Source: Macrostomum hystrix (lineage: Eukaryota; Platyhelminthes; Macrostomidae). From it: a stretch of DNA of 64,000 nucleotides. The stretch is taken from positions 4,512,501-4,576,500 of the forward strand of contig CATNEN010000024.1 of the NCBI GenBank assembly GCA_950097015.1, read 5' to 3'. A model generated the notes under the pieces. It was not told the origin of the DNA. It worked only from the letters and a program-made list of their open reading frames with translations, and searched no databases. Of the stretch, positions 1-12,759 are shown piece after piece (the stretch's first letter is position 1; the number at the start of each line of letters is the position of its first letter). The translations under genes and the position numbers were made by a program.

Positions 1-1318
1 AGAGGTAGAGTGAGAGGAAGAGAGGCAGAGTGAGAGGAAGAGAGAGAGTGAGAGGAAGAGAGGCAGAGTGAGAGGAAGAGAGAGAGTGAGAGGAAGAGAG
101 GCAGAGTGAGAGGAAGAGAGAGAGAGTGAGAGGAAGAGAGGGTGAGTGAGAGGAAGAGAGGGAGAGTGAGAGGAAGAGAGGCAGAGTGAGAGGAAGAGAG
201 AGAGTGAGAGGAAGAGAGGGTGAGTGAGAGGAAAAGAGGTAGAGTGAGAGGAAGAGAGGCAGAGTGAGAGGAAGAGAGGGAGAGTGAGAGGAAGAGAGGG
301 AGAGTGAGAGGAAGAGAGGGAGAGTGCGAGGAAGAGAGGGAGAGTGAGAGGAAGAGAGGGAGAGTGCGAGGAAGAGAGGGAGAGTGAGAGGAAAAGAGGG
401 AGAGTGAGAGGAAGAGAGGGAGAGTGAGAGGAAAAGAGGTAGAGTGAGAGGAAGAGAGGGAGAGTGAGAGGAAGAGAGGGAGAGTAAGAGGAAGAAAGGG
501 AGAGTAAGAGGTGAGAGGGAGAGTAAGAGGTGAGAGGGAGAGTGAGAGGAGAGAGGGAGAGTGAGGGGAAGAGAGGGAGAGTGAGAGGAAGAGAGGCAGA
601 GTGAGGGGAAGAGAGGGAGAGGGAGAAAAAGAGAGGGAGAGTGAGAGGAAGAGAGGGAGAGTGCGAGGAAGAGAGGGAGAGTGCGAGGAATAGAGGGAGA
701 GTGAGAGGAAGAGAGGGAGAGTGAGAGGAAGAGAGAGAGTGAGAGGAATTGAGGGTGAGTGAGAGGAAGAGAGGGAGAGTGCGAGGAATAGAGGGAGAGT
801 GAGAGGAAGAGAGGGAGAGTGCGAGGAAGAGAGGGAGAGTGAGAGGAAAAGAGGGAGAGTGAGAGGAAGAGAGGGAGAGTGCGAGGAATAGAGGGAGAGT
901 GATAGGAAGAGAGGGAGAGTGAGAGGAAGAGAGGGAGAGTGCGAGGAAGAGAGGGAGAGTGAGAGGAAGAGAGGGAGAGTGAGAGGAAAAGAGGGAGAGT
1001 GAGAGGAAGAGAGGGAGAGTGAGAGGAAGAGAGGGAGAGTGAGAGGAAGAGAGGCAGAGTGAGAGGAAGAGAGGGAGAGTGAGAGGAAGAGAGGGAGAGT
1101 GAGAGGAAGAGAGGGAGAGTGAGAGGAAGAGAGGCAGAGTGAGAGGAAAAGAGGGAGAGTGAGAGGAAGAGAGGGAGAGTGAGAGGAAGAGAGGGAGAGT
1201 GAGAGGAAGAGAGGGAGAGTGAGAGGAAGAGAGGGAGAGTGAGAGGAAGAGAGGGAGAGTAAGAGGAAGAAAGGGAGAGTGAGAGGAGAGAGGGAGAGTA
1301 AGAGAAGAGATGAGACAG
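1..1318. repeat. Purine minisatellite, about 20-bp unit
   Basis: Tandem array of gagggagagtgagaggaaga-like units, with 18-bp and C- or T-substituted variants. It is entirely purine on the + strand apart from the T of GTGAG and scattered c/t changes, and it runs off the left edge of the window. Degenerate copies near 490-560 and 1270-1310 mark the decayed borders. No gene is seen inside it. Confidence 0.95.
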
Positions 1319-3000
1319 ACCATGGAGCTGTGCACCTCAGCACGTGCATCACAACTCTTTAAGGTTGTACCTGTGCTTGCTAACTTGCTAAACAGCCAAA
1401 TAGCTAAAGCCGTAAGAAGTAGGTCCAAAAAATGAAACTATTTTATTAATTCTTCCTAGATTTCGGTTATGCTATTCGAGTCAAAGGCAGGTGTTTCCTT
1501 ATCGCTAGAAGAGGAAGACTGGGACAAATTTGTTATTGCTATTATGCAGAACCGATTGCTATAGTGAGTCTCCCCTTGTTGTTTAATCCAGGTCAGTCGA
1601 GATAGCTCACGACTCTAAAAAATTTCCGTGCGGCAGACAGCTTGCATTGGGATAGATAATAAAACTAAATCCCCAAATTGAAGTTGCCCACGCGAGGTGG
1701 AGTGCATTGTTGCTCCGTGATTACCCCTGGGCTGCAGCTGCGGCAGCTGCTTCATAAACCAACGGCCCTACTCCGCCCCCCTTCCTCCAGCACCATTCAG
1801 TGGCGTCAGAGATGTGGGCCGAGGGCCACCGCCGATGACAGACAAATGAAGTGAGAGTCTTAAATAAAAGGTGCTGCAAGCAGGATTAGGCCGGGCTGCG
1901 GTTTGGGGTGGGGGTTGGCGGCAGCTGCAAGCAGGGCGATCTCGGCTGCAGATGTTTCCTGCAGCTGACGCTGAAACTTGAAATCCGCCTATTTGCTCCG
2001 CGAACTGCCCGCACAATTCTTGTCAGCATAGCCTGTTGCAGCTGCTGCCGCTGCTCAATGACTTCCACAGCTGGAGATGAGCTTACTATTCTCTACCCCT
2101 TGAGCACCCCAACCCACACACTGCCGGCCCGCAGATCTGGGTCCATCTTATTCTTCTGTTGTCTTCTCTATTCATTGCCTGACGCGGCGGCCTTCCGCAC
2201 GAGTGTGTACACAGTTGTGATCCACAATATTCACACGCGCAGTCGCGCTAGAACCCCCCCCATTCTTCCTATTTTCCTCCCAACATTTATCCCCTCTTAC
2301 CTATATAGATCTCGCATTGTTCCCAGAAGCAGTTGGAGAAACAGCTGCAGTTGTTAAACACTGTCAGGGGTGGAGGCGACTCGCAAGCTGTTGGTATGGG
2401 GAGGCATAGAGGCCATCAATCCACTTAATTACCCAGCAGAAGAGCGAGGAGCTCTCTCTCTCCAGTGCTCAAGTGACCCCACCCCCCGGAGTCGGGGAGA
2501 CTTCGCATTGCCATAATATAAAATTCAATATGAAAACTTTTCACCTGTTTGCTCAGGCTGAGCTGAAAAAGAGACTCACCGTCCCCAGACCAAGGGTTTT
2601 AGGAGCGCGGCCCCGTATCCTGTTACTTCCGCTATGCTAAACTGTTTGTCAAACTTCTGCTTCAGGAGGGGGAGAGGGTTATAGAGACACTGAAGGCGGC
2701 ATTCGAAGCTTCCTTCGCCAGCTGAACAGACCCACATTTCCCACATTCAACATGATCAAATAGGGACTCGTGGAATAAACTCCCCGTTCTAAAGAAATCA
2801 AGTATATATCAGTGGGTTGATGGGCCTGTTTAAACACATCCCAGAGTCTGCCGCTGATAATGCCTTTGAGAAAACTAGTTGAACATTAACAACGATCGCT
2901 TTTTCATATTTTTATTCTACTTTTTATTTGACGTCACGGGGAAGTTGTTCCTTAATCTCCGATTAATTATTTCATTTGCTAATTTATTTTAGTAAATTCT
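1319..3000. other. Unassigned unique DNA with E-box cluster
   Basis: Non-repetitive stretch between two arrays. Open frames at 1768-2357 overlap one another on both strands and carry no recognisable domain. Seven CAGCTG hexamers lie between 1735 and 2347, which could be regulatory. I see no convincing exon. Confidence 0.5.
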
Positions 3001-3007
3001 AAACTTG

Positions 3008-4045
3008 GGGAATATCATATTTAGGAGAATGTGACAATTGTGGAATATCAGAATTGGGAGAATGTGACAATTGTGGAATATCAGAATTGGGAGAATGTGA
3101 CAATTGTGGAATATCATATTTAGGAGAATGCGACAATTGTGGAATATCAGAATTAGGAGAATGTGACAATTGTGGAATATCAGAATTAGGAGAATGTGAC
3201 AATTGTGGAATATCAGAATTGGGAGAATGTGACAATTGTGGAATATCAGAATTAGGAGAATGTGACAATTGTGGAATATCAGAATTGGGAGAATGTGACA
3301 ATTGTGGAATATCAGAATTAGGAGAATGTGACAATTGTGGAATATCAGAATTAGGAGAATGCGACAATTGTGGAATATCAGAATTAGGAGAATGCGACAA
3401 TTGTGGAATATCATATTTAGGAGAATGCGACAATTGTGGAATATCAGAATTAGGAGAATGTGACAATTGTGGAATATCAGAATTGGGAGAATGTGACAAT
3501 TGTGGAATAACATATTTAGGAGAATGTGACAATTGTGGAATATCAGAATTGGGAGAATGCGACAATTGTGGAATATCATATTTAGGAGAATGCGACAATT
3601 GTGGAATATCAGAATTAGGAGAATGTGACAATTGTGGAATATCAGAATTGGGAGAATGTGACAATTGTGGAATATCAGAATTGGGAGAATGTGACAATTG
3701 TGGAATATCAGAATTAGGAGAATGTGACAATTGTGGAATATCAGAATTGGGAGAATGTGACAATTGTGGAATATCAGAATTGGGAGAATGTGACAATTGT
3801 GGAATATCAGAATTAGGAGAATGCGACAATTGTGGATTATCAGAATTGGGAGAATGTGACAATTGTGGAATATCAGAATTAGGAGAATGCGACAATTGTG
3901 GAATATCAGAATTAGGAGAATGCGACAATTGTGGAATATCATATTTAGGAGAATGCGACAATTGTGGAATATCATATTTAGGAGAATGTGACAATTGTGG
4001 AATATCAGAATTAGGAGAATGTGACAATTGTGAATATCATATTGG
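3008..4045. repeat. 33-bp minisatellite, about 31 copies
   Basis: Very regular 33-bp units containing gagaatgtgacaattgtgga, with variable positions G/A, T/C and the alternatives tcagaa or tcatat. Because the unit is 11 codons long and lacks stops, it produces open frames of about 340-360 residues on both strands. These are read as repeat by-products. Each unit contains the palindrome ACAATTGT. Confidence 0.95.
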
Positions 4046-4540
4046 CAGCACGAGTGGAACCGAGTCTCCATAGCTGCTTATCGAAATGCAGCAAGAAAAA
4101 TTTACCAACTTAAACTATTCGCGCCTCTAATAGACCAGTGCCTTTCTTCTTGACTTTATGATGTCTGGCGATGCAAATGCCGCCACTTCAACAGTTTATC
4201 GGGATTGCATATAATACTTGAAAAACACACACATTCACCTTTATGCGTTCTTTGGAAAGTTACTTTACTAAATGAGAAATTTATAACCTGAGAAATTTTC
4301 CCAAGACAAGGGAGAATTTTAACTAGGTGCTTGAGTTTGAAACTTCCTAAGTATTTTGCATGCCGTATGTGCAAGACGGGTTGCTGATGATATCGAAGTT
4401 GGAAAATATATTCGACAACTTAATCTGACTGCAAGCCTAAGGATTCTTTCTTAGTCTTCTTCTCATTTTGGCTCAACTCTCTTCTGCCTTTTAAATTATC
4501 TTTCTGTGTATTTCTTTATCTTTATTTCTCTGGGTCTTAC
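4046..4540. other. Unassigned unique DNA
   Basis: AT-rich single-copy sequence between two arrays. One 72-codon minus-strand frame at 4156-4374 has no recognised domain. Nothing else supported is seen. Confidence 0.4.
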
Positions 4541-5925
4541 TCTACTCTCCCCTTGACTCCCTCTCACCCCTGACTCTCTCCCTCTCTACCCTGACTCTCT
4601 CCCTCTCACCCCTGACTCTCTCCCTCTCTACCCTGACTCTCTCCCTCTCACCCCTGACTCTCTCCCTCTCTACCTTGACTCTCTCCCTCTCACCCCTGAC
4701 TCTCTCCCTCTCTACCCTGACTCTCTCCTTCTCTACCCTGATTCTCTCCCTCTCTACCTTGACTCTATCCCTCTCTACCCTGACTCTCTCCTTCTCTACC
4801 CTGACTCTCTCCCTCTCTACCTTGACTCTCTCCCTCTCACTCCTGACTCTCTCCCTCTCTACCTTGACTCTATCCCTCTCTACCCTGATTCTCTCCCTCT
4901 CACTCCTGATTCTCTCCCTCTCACTCCTGACTCTCTCCCTCTCACTCCTGACTCTCTCCCTCTCACTCCTGACTCTCTCCCTCTCTACCTTGACTCTATC
5001 CCTCTCTACCTTGACTCTATCCCTCTCTACCTTGACTCTATCCCTCTCTACCTTGACTCTATCCCTCTCTACCTTGACTCTATCCCTCTCTACCCTGACT
5101 CTCTCCCTCTCTACCTTGACTCTATCCCTCTCACTCCTGACTCTCTCCCTCTCACTCCTGACTCTCTCCCTCTCTACCCTGACTCTCTCCTTCTCTACCC
5201 TGACTCTCTCCCTCTCTACCCTGACTCTCTCTCTCTCACTCCTGACTCTATCCCTCTCTACCCTGACTCTCTCCCTCTCACTCCTGACTCTCTCCCTCTC
5301 TACCTTGACTCTATCCCTCTCTACCCTGACTCTCTCTCTCTCACTCCTGACTCTATCCCTCTCTACCCTGATTCTCTCCCTCTCACTCCTGACTCTCTCC
5401 CTCTCACTCCTGACTCTCTCCCTCTCTACCCTGACTCTCTCCTTCTCTACCCTGACTCTCTCCCTCTCTACCCTGACTCTCTCTCTCTCACTCCTGACTC
5501 TATCCCTCTCTACCCTGACTCTCTCCCTCTCACTCCTGACTCTCTCCCTCTCTACCTTGACTCTATCCCTCTCTACCCTGACTCTCTCCCTCTCACTCCT
5601 GACTCTCTCCCTCTCTCCCTGTCCCTCACTCCTGACTCTCTCCCTCTCTCCTCTGACTCTCTCCCTCTCTCCCCTGTCCCTCTCTCCCCTGACTCTTTCC
5701 CTCTCTCCCCTGACTCTCCCTCTCTCCCCTGACTCTCTCCCTCTCTCTCTCCCCTGTCCCTCTCTCCCCTGTCCCTCTCTCCCCTGACTCTTTCCCTCTC
5801 TCCCCTGTCCCTCTCTCCCCTGACTCTTTCCCTCTCTCCCCTGACTCTCCCTCTCTCCCCTGACTCTCTCCCTCTCTCCCCTGTCCCTCTCCATCTCCCG
5901 GTCTGTCTCACTCAATCTCTCCCTC
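4541..5925. repeat. Pyrimidine minisatellite, 18-bp unit
   Basis: Units of the type ctctccctctctaccctga and variants (18 bp), changing to 15-27 bp CCCTGT-type units from about 5610. Pyrimidine-rich on the + strand. The 6-codon unit yields a 457-residue frame of Arg/Glu/Val repeats on the minus strand, which I reject as a gene. Confidence 0.95.
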
Positions 5926-6404
5926 TCGCAATGTCTATATTCTACTTATTTATTCATTACTTTCATATATGTTAGGCTTTTTGCACTTATTCTTTATCTT
6001 AATTTATCCTACACTCGTGTGCACACATGCGCAAATCGATACGGCTTTAAAAATACTGTTCGAACAGATTTATTTTAGAATCCATGAAGCATCATATCTC
6101 AAGCAGGAAATCCTATTGGTTAATTCCCGTATAGAGACTAAAAGACACGACTAAAAATGACATCCTTCTTGTCTCCAATCTGTTTTATTCATTCTGATCT
6201 TTCAAATAAGATGATCCCATCTGGCCTAAGGATGAGCACGATTCTTTAGGAATGCATTTTATTGTTTTGAGAGCATTGCAGCTAAATTGTTAGCCTGCTG
6301 GTTTTAACTGCAATTTAAGGGAATTAGTATTGAAATTACTAGTACCTTACTATTAGATTAATACTCTAGCATAAAATTTTTTATCCTCTTCATATTTCAT
6401 AAGA
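5926..6404. other. Unassigned AT-rich DNA
   Basis: Single-copy AT-rich sequence between two arrays. A 61-codon frame at 5969-6154 has no recognised domain. No feature can be supported. Confidence 0.4.
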
Positions 6405-8612
6405 CAAGGAGAGTGAGAGAAAGAAGGGGAGAGTGAGATGAAGAGGGGGAGAGTGAGAGAAAGAAGGGGAGAGTGAGATGAAGAGGGGGAGAGTGAGATG
6501 AAGAGGGGGAGAGTGAGATGAAGAGGGGGGAGTGATATGAAGAGGGGGGAGTGAGATGAAGAGGGGGAGAGTGAGATGAAGAGGGGGAGTGATATGAAGA
6601 GGGGGAGTGAGATGAAGAGGGGAGAGTGAGATGAAGAGGGGGGAGTGAGATGAAGAGGGGGAGAGTGAGATGAAGAGGGGGAGAGTGAGATGAAGAGGGG
6701 GGAGTGATATGAAGAGGGGGGAGTGAGATGAAGAGGGGGAGAGTGAGATGAAGAGGGGGAGTGATATGAAGAGGGGGAGTGAGATGAAGAGGGGAGAGTG
6801 AGATGAAGAGGGGGGAGTGAGATGAAGAGGGGGAGAGTGAGATGAAGAGGGGGAGTGATATGAAGAGGGGGGAGTGAGATGAAGAGGGGGAGAGTGAGAT
6901 GAAGAGGGGGGAGTGATATGAAGAGGGGGGAGTGAGATGAAGAGGGGGGAGTGAGATGAAGAGGGGGGAGTGATATGAAGAGGGGGAGAGTGAGATGAAG
7001 AGGGGGGAGTGAGATGAAGAGGGGGGAGTGATATGAAGAGGGGGGAGTGAGATGAAGAGGGGGAGAGTGAGATGAAGAGGGGGGAGTGAGATGAAGAGGG
7101 GGAGAGTGAGATGAAGAGGGGGGAGTGAGATGAAGAGGGGGAGAGTGAGATGAAGAGGGGGAGTGAGATGAAGAGGGGGAGAGTGAGATGAAGAGGGGGG
7201 AGTGAGATGAAGAGGGGGAGAGTGAGATGAAGAGGGGGGAGTGAGATGAAGAGGGGGAGAGTGAGATGAAGAGGGGGAGAGTGAGATGAAGAGGGGGAGA
7301 GTGAGATGAAGAGGGGGAGAGTGAGATGAAGAGGGGGGAGTGAGATGAAGAGGGGGAGAGTGAGATGAAGAGGGGGAGAGTGAGATGAAGAGGGGGGAGT
7401 GAGATGAAGAGGGGGAGAGTGAGATGAAGAGGGGGGAGTGATATGAAGAGGGGGGAGTGAGATGAAGAGGGGGAGAGTGAGATGAAGAGGGGGGAGTGAG
7501 ATGAAGAGGGGGAGAGTGAGATGAAGAGGGGGAGTGAGAGGAAGAGGGGGAGAGTGAGATGAAGAGGGGGAGAGTGAGATGAAGAGGGGGAGAGTGAGAT
7601 GAAGAGGGGGAGAGTGAGATGAAGAGGGGGGAGTGAGATGAAGAGGGGGGAGTGAGATGAAGAGGGGAGAGTGAGATGAAGAGGGGGGAGTGAGATGAAG
7701 AGGGGGGAGTGAGATGAAGAGGGGGGAGTGAGATGAAGAGGGGGAGTGAGATGAAGAGGGGGAGAGTGAGATGAAGAGGGGGAGAGTGAGATGAAGAGGG
7801 GGGAGTGAGATGAAGAGGGGGAGAGTGAGATGAAGAGTGGGGAGTGAGATGAAGAGGGGGAGAGTGAGATGAAGAGGGGGAAAGTGAGATGAAGAGGGGG
7901 GAGTGAGATGAAGAGGGGGAGTGAGATGAAGAGGGGAGAGTGAGATGAAGAGGGGGGAGTGAGATGAAGAGGGGGAGAGTGAGATGAAGAGTGGGGAGTG
8001 AGATGAAGAGGGGGAGAGTGAGATGAAGAGGGGGAGAGTGAGATGAAGAGGGGGAAGTGAGATGAAGAGGGGGGAGTGATATGAAGAGGGGGAGAGTGAG
8101 ATGAAGAGGGGGAGTGAGAGGAAGAGGGGGAGAGTGAGATGAAGAGGGGGAGAGTGAGATGAAGAGGGGGAGAGTGAGATGAAGAGGGGGAGAGTGAGAT
8201 GAAGAGGGGGGAGTGAGATGAAGAGGGGGGAGTGAGATGAAGAGGGGAGAGTGAGATGAAGAGGGGGGAGTGAGATGAAGAGGGGGAGAGTGAGATGAAG
8301 AGTGGGGAGTGAGATGAAGAGGGGGAGAGTGAGATGAAGAGGGGGAGAGTGAGATGAAGAGGGGGGAGTGAGATGAAGAGGGGGGAGTGATATGAAGAGG
8401 GGGAGAGTGAGATGAAGAGGGGGAGAGTGAGATGAAGAGGGGGGAGTGAGATGAAGAGGGGGGAGTGAGATGAAGAGGGGGGAGTGATATGAAGAGGGGG
8501 AGAGTGAGATGAAGAGGGGGAGAGTGAGATGAAGAGGGGGGAGTGAGATGAAGAGGGGGGAGTGATATGAAGAGGGGGAGAGTGAGATGAAGAGGGGGAG
8601 AGTCAGAGGTAG
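6405..8612. repeat. Purine minisatellite, 18-20-bp unit
   Basis: More than 110 units of the type gagtgagatgaagaggggga, with frequent loss of one to three bases in the G run and GATAT variants. Longer blocks recur, so the array has higher-order structure. It lies about 1.2 kb upstream of the hindsight-like gene promoter. Confidence 0.95.
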
Positions 8613-9770
8613 AGATTGAGAGTGAGGGGGACAGATGGAAAATTATTTCACTGCCGGGTAATAAACAACAATCACAAGCTCAACAAAATAGAGAATCAGT
8701 GAGCTAGAGTGCACCCGCACTTGTCAGACAAACATCCTTCTCTAATTAGCTGCAATCTACTAGTGCGCAAATATTTATGATAAGGCTAGAGAATCTAAGC
8801 CTTAGAAAAATTGGCTCCCACGGGTTGTGAGATGTTGCCCCAAAATCATCTGGTTTACAATTCGGGATCGAAATGATTGCAAAGTTCTTTTTTAGGGTAG
8901 GCGGGTAGAACTAGGCGGCATAGCACGCGCTGTTGTTTTGCAGGAAACTGTTGTTATTGGAAAAGATAAAGAGTCCGCCAAAAGTTGAAGATACACAGAA
9001 CCGGCCCTCATTCTCCAAGCTTCTCTTGACCGTGGGAATGGTGGATTGTTTGGCATGAGGATATCTGTATCTATCTGCCAAATTGGGATGGCGGGGCCAG
9101 TGAAGACAATCAAAGCCAAGTGGGCCGCTTTGTGCTCTGCCCTGCTATGCGTGTGACAGTCGTGGGAACAAATAAAGAGGCTTAGAAATTAATAAAATCT
9201 TGGTCGGAAGGGCCGGTGCCTTTTGGAGGTTGCACTTTGGCTGGGGGTGGCGACATGCGGGATCTTGCTTGGGATTCTTTTTGCCTGTGTTTGGGATGCT
9301 TGGGAAGATAAAGCGGGGTTCTGAAATCGTTTGGCTCGAAGCCAAGTCTAGGCGAAAGCGGGCATTGCACACACACTCAGACACCGAGCTCAGGTGGGTT
9401 GGCAACAAACAGCGACTTGGCGTCATCCATTGTGTGAGGGTCCGAGCTATCGGAGGGGAGGAAATAAAGATCGAATGGGAATTGCGAGAATAGGCAGAAT
9501 GGAAGGGCTTGGGGAGAAATTCCGCATGGCAACAAACAGAGGATGCGGCGGCGCGGCCGCCCACCCCTCCGCTTTCCCGCCTGCCCGCCTCCCCCCCACC
9601 CCGTTATCAAGAGAGTCCCGACGGCTCGACCAATGAGAAGCGACCGGACTCAAATGAAATTCTGAGCAAACACGCCTGAATTCCTCTCAGCCACTCCGGC
9701 CGAAATTGGCTCAACTCCAAAATTCCAGCCCGCCTCCCCGCCTCCTCCCCAAACTCCCCTCCGGCCATCG
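8613..9770. other. Upstream flank of the zinc-finger gene
   Basis: Mostly single-copy DNA. Overlapping frames on both strands between 9145 and 9835 have no recognised domains and lie in the proximal upstream region of the hindsight-like gene. The region becomes GC-rich towards 9540-9770. Any role as promoter or enhancer is inferred from position only. Confidence 0.4.
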
Positions 9771-9780
9771 ATATTTAAAA
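9771..9780 (+). promoter_or_regulatory. TATA-like box of the hindsight-like gene
   Basis: The string ATATTTAAAA is followed about 30 bases later by a TCTTCAC initiator-like sequence near 9798-9804. The first coding ATG is at 9927, giving a 5' leader of about 125 bases. Spacing fits a TATA/Inr core promoter. This is motif evidence only. Confidence 0.5.
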
Positions 9781-9926
9781 GGGATCTCGGCCTTGCATCT
9801 TCACCTGGTATCCGCCTAGTTGAGCAATTCAGCAAGTCTCAAAGCGATTCTGAAAACTTTTATCTTAGTAGTCCTCTATATCAAAGTTCGATTTGAATTA
9901 AATAAATACTGAGATCGATTCAACAA

Positions 9927-10181
9927 ATGACTCTTGTGCAGCAGCAGCAGCAGCAGCAGCAGTTTTCCAAGGCCATATTCGACAACGCCAGATCTGTCAT
10001 GCGCACTTCGTCATCACTTGGTAAGAAATGTCATTGTGAACTAGCTCTCGAATTCCAATCTAAGCATTTGTTATTTCCTATTAATAACTGGATCGCATTG
10101 TTAACTGCAGGCTCCCAGCATCACCAGAGCCTCATCCGGCTGACCTGTTCGGCGACCAACTATGAGCCGCAGTCTCTGAGT

Positions 10182-10213
<32 letters not shown>

Positions 10214-12759
10214 ACAATTGTTGAAGCAGCAAAAGCAGCAGCAGATTCAGCAGCAGTCCGGCAGTCGACGAAGCTCTTCGGCCAAGGTGAGTTTACAAAT
10301 ATTAAAATATTTTTATGAACATATTTTGATTTTTAGTTCGTTTTCCGAAATCAAACGAGATAAGAAAGTGCAGTTTGAGTCCAAACTCTGCCCCCCTCCA
10401 ACCAAGTATGGGTTATTTTAGGCCTGTTTTTGTTGTCTAACCGGATAATTATGAGCAGCTTACTCAGATACCATCTATTAGGTGGTTCAAGGGGGGCACA
10501 GTAAATCACTGTCCACAGCAGTCCAGCACCCGCAGTCGCAGAGAAATCCACCAGCCATCTTCCAGCTGGGCAGAAGCCTGGACTGTCGGGGGATCTTTGT
10601 GTTTTTTGTTGCGTGTCCGTGTGCGAGCGTCTTTTGTTATCTTATTCCCCTCCACAACTACAACTGGATGTGGCTGGCTAGGAAAGCTCGGGACTGGCTG
10701 AGATACCGGACAGTTGCTAGGCGGTGAGAGATCCCGAAATCAGAATGCTCAAGTCTGGCCGGCTGTGGGTGCAGGTGGAATGCCTGAACCGAATCCCCAC
10801 GGGAGAACTCGGCGTTTTATTGCTCCGTTTTTTTCGTCCCATCAAACGAATAAAGAATATGCAAATTTATCTCACAGCGACTGAAAAGTTTTATTTTGGA
10901 ATTTTTCTAATTTAATCGGCGCGCAGGTCTTGCCAAAACAGCTGCACAATGGCCAGGAGGTATTCGTCTGTCCGCTGTGCGATCAGAACGGGCGTCAGGT
11001 GCTGGCGCGCAGCAAGATTGAGCTCACTGCTCACCTGAGGACGCACAATCGGATTAGCGAGGCCGCTGGGCAGCACCGGTGTGCGATCTGCAGCAAAGAG
11101 CTGAGCTCACAGTCTTCGCTAGACAGACACATGCTCACGCATTCCGGTAAGTGTTTCATCAAATGCTTACTGTTCTACTTAATAAGCTGATGTTAGTAGT
11201 GTAGTAAGGACGTTTTCTTGCTAAAAAAGGAAACAAAACTCGATCCGAAATTTAGTGTTTAAAATGGGTTTCGTAAACTAACATGCCCATTAGGCCAAAG
11301 AGACAGGGGAGAGATGAGACACGGGGAGGCTGGGGAGAGTGTTTCACGGGCCACTAACCCATGTTTTCAAGAATCAGGAGCAGTTTGTCTCAAAAACCAA
11401 CTCAACCTGTCTCTGTTTACAGATGAGCGCCCATTCGCCTGTCCGCTCTGTCCAACCGCCTTCACCACCAACGGCAACATGCGGCGCCACATGCAGACGC
11501 ACCGCACTGATCCGACCCTGGCAGACCTGGTCGAACGGCACCTCAATGGCGAGAGCCGTCGTCGGGGACGCCGGCCTGCCGATGCCACGGCGTCGGCCGC
11601 CGCTGCCGCCTCGGCGGGCTACGAAGCTGACGAGCACGATATGTGTGACGATAGTCAAGAAGCTGACGAAGAGAATGTGAAAGCGTTGGACGCGGTTGAA
11701 CACACGGCCGAGTCGAGAGCTGGACCTCGCGTTGAATGGCTGGCCCTTGCACTGGAGCGATTCAAGAAGCAGCAGCAGCAGCAGCAGAATCCCACACTGC
11801 CGACAGCATCAAGCGATGATCAGCCCTTGGATCTGACCATTGGAAAGGGCGCCTCAATTCCTTCAATGCCGCAGCAGCTGCCGCGGCCGTCTCTGCCGAC
11901 GCAGCTTCCGGAGTTGAGCCAGCCGTGGTCTGCCGCCGCTGCCGCCGCCGCTGCTGCCGCCGCCGCCGCATGTCTGCCCTGGCCATGGAGCCTCCAGCAT
12001 TTGTCAGCCTTCAACCCGCATGCGCAACAGCTGTGGCTGCCCGCCTTCCAGCATCAGCAGCAACAGCAGCAGCAGCAGCTGTCCGACAAAGCTCCAACGC
12101 CGCATGCTCCGCGGTCATCATTTCAGCACACGACTCCGAAAGGCTTCGGAGACAGCAGCAGCAGCGGAAGCAGCAGCGGCGACGCCAATAGCGAGCGCAG
12201 CCACAATAGCGACGACACACTGGGCGATCTAAGCGACGGTGTCGACATTGACATCGACGTCGACGTCGATATGGACGACGCTCAGCGGCTTGAGCTGGCT
12301 GCTTCGGCAGCCGCCCGCAGGAAGTCGCGCAAGAACTCCTACAAGGACGCGCCCAACCTGATCTACTGCCCATTCGAGGCCTGCCGACAGGCCTTCCCGT
12401 GGATGTCTTCACTGAAGCGGCACATCATCACCCACACCAGCCACAAGCCGTACGCCTGCACCCGCTGCGAGCACGCATTCTCGACAAAGTCCAACCGCGA
12501 GCGCCACATGGAGCGCATCCATCAGGTGCGGGTCAAGGGCCGGCAGCAGTGCCTCGCCCACCTCGACCATGCGGAGCTGGCCGCCTTCCGCGAGCACGAC
12601 CGCGTGGCCGAAGACATCGGCGACCGCCTTCTGGCCGAGCTGGGCCACGCCGTGGTCACCTCGGCGAATCCGCATCGCGGCGGCGTCGTTGCCGGAGGCG
12701 CCGTCAAGCTGGACCAGGACACTCTGGCCGGCCTCTCCGACTCCTGCAGCAGTCGTTGA
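9927..12759 (+). CDS. Hindsight/RREB1-like C2H2 zinc-finger transcription factor
   Basis: Exons read as 9927-10020, 10111-10286, 10927-11146 and 11423-12759, with GT-AG borders and phases 1, 0, 1, giving 608 residues. The N-terminus is glutamine-rich. A C2H2 finger lies at about 105-130, followed by two linked fingers (141-191) containing SSLDRHMLTHS and FTTNGNMRRHM, both diagnostic of RREB1/Drosophila hindsight. Two more fingers (about 478-527) contain FPWMSSLKRH and FSTKSNRERHM, matching the C-terminal RREB1 finger pairs. PLDLT near residue 298 is a CtBP-type corepressor motif. Runs of Gln, Ala, Ser and Asp separate the fingers. The family acts in the nucleus as a Ras/EGFR-linked transcription regulator in epithelia. 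At about 600 residues it is much shorter than the 1,700-1,900 residues usual in flies and vertebrates. The orthology is confident; the exact first exon is less so. Confidence 0.85.

Noticed and set aside
4542-5915. 457-codon minus-strand frame of Arg-Glu-Val-Ser repeats
   Set aside because: It is wholly made of an 18-bp minisatellite, the opposite strand is also open for 370 codons, and there is no unique flanking coding sequence.
9145-9653. Overlapping frames of 60-140 codons upstream of the hindsight-like gene
   Set aside because: Several on both strands overlap, none shows a domain, and the region lies directly upstream of a TATA-type promoter.
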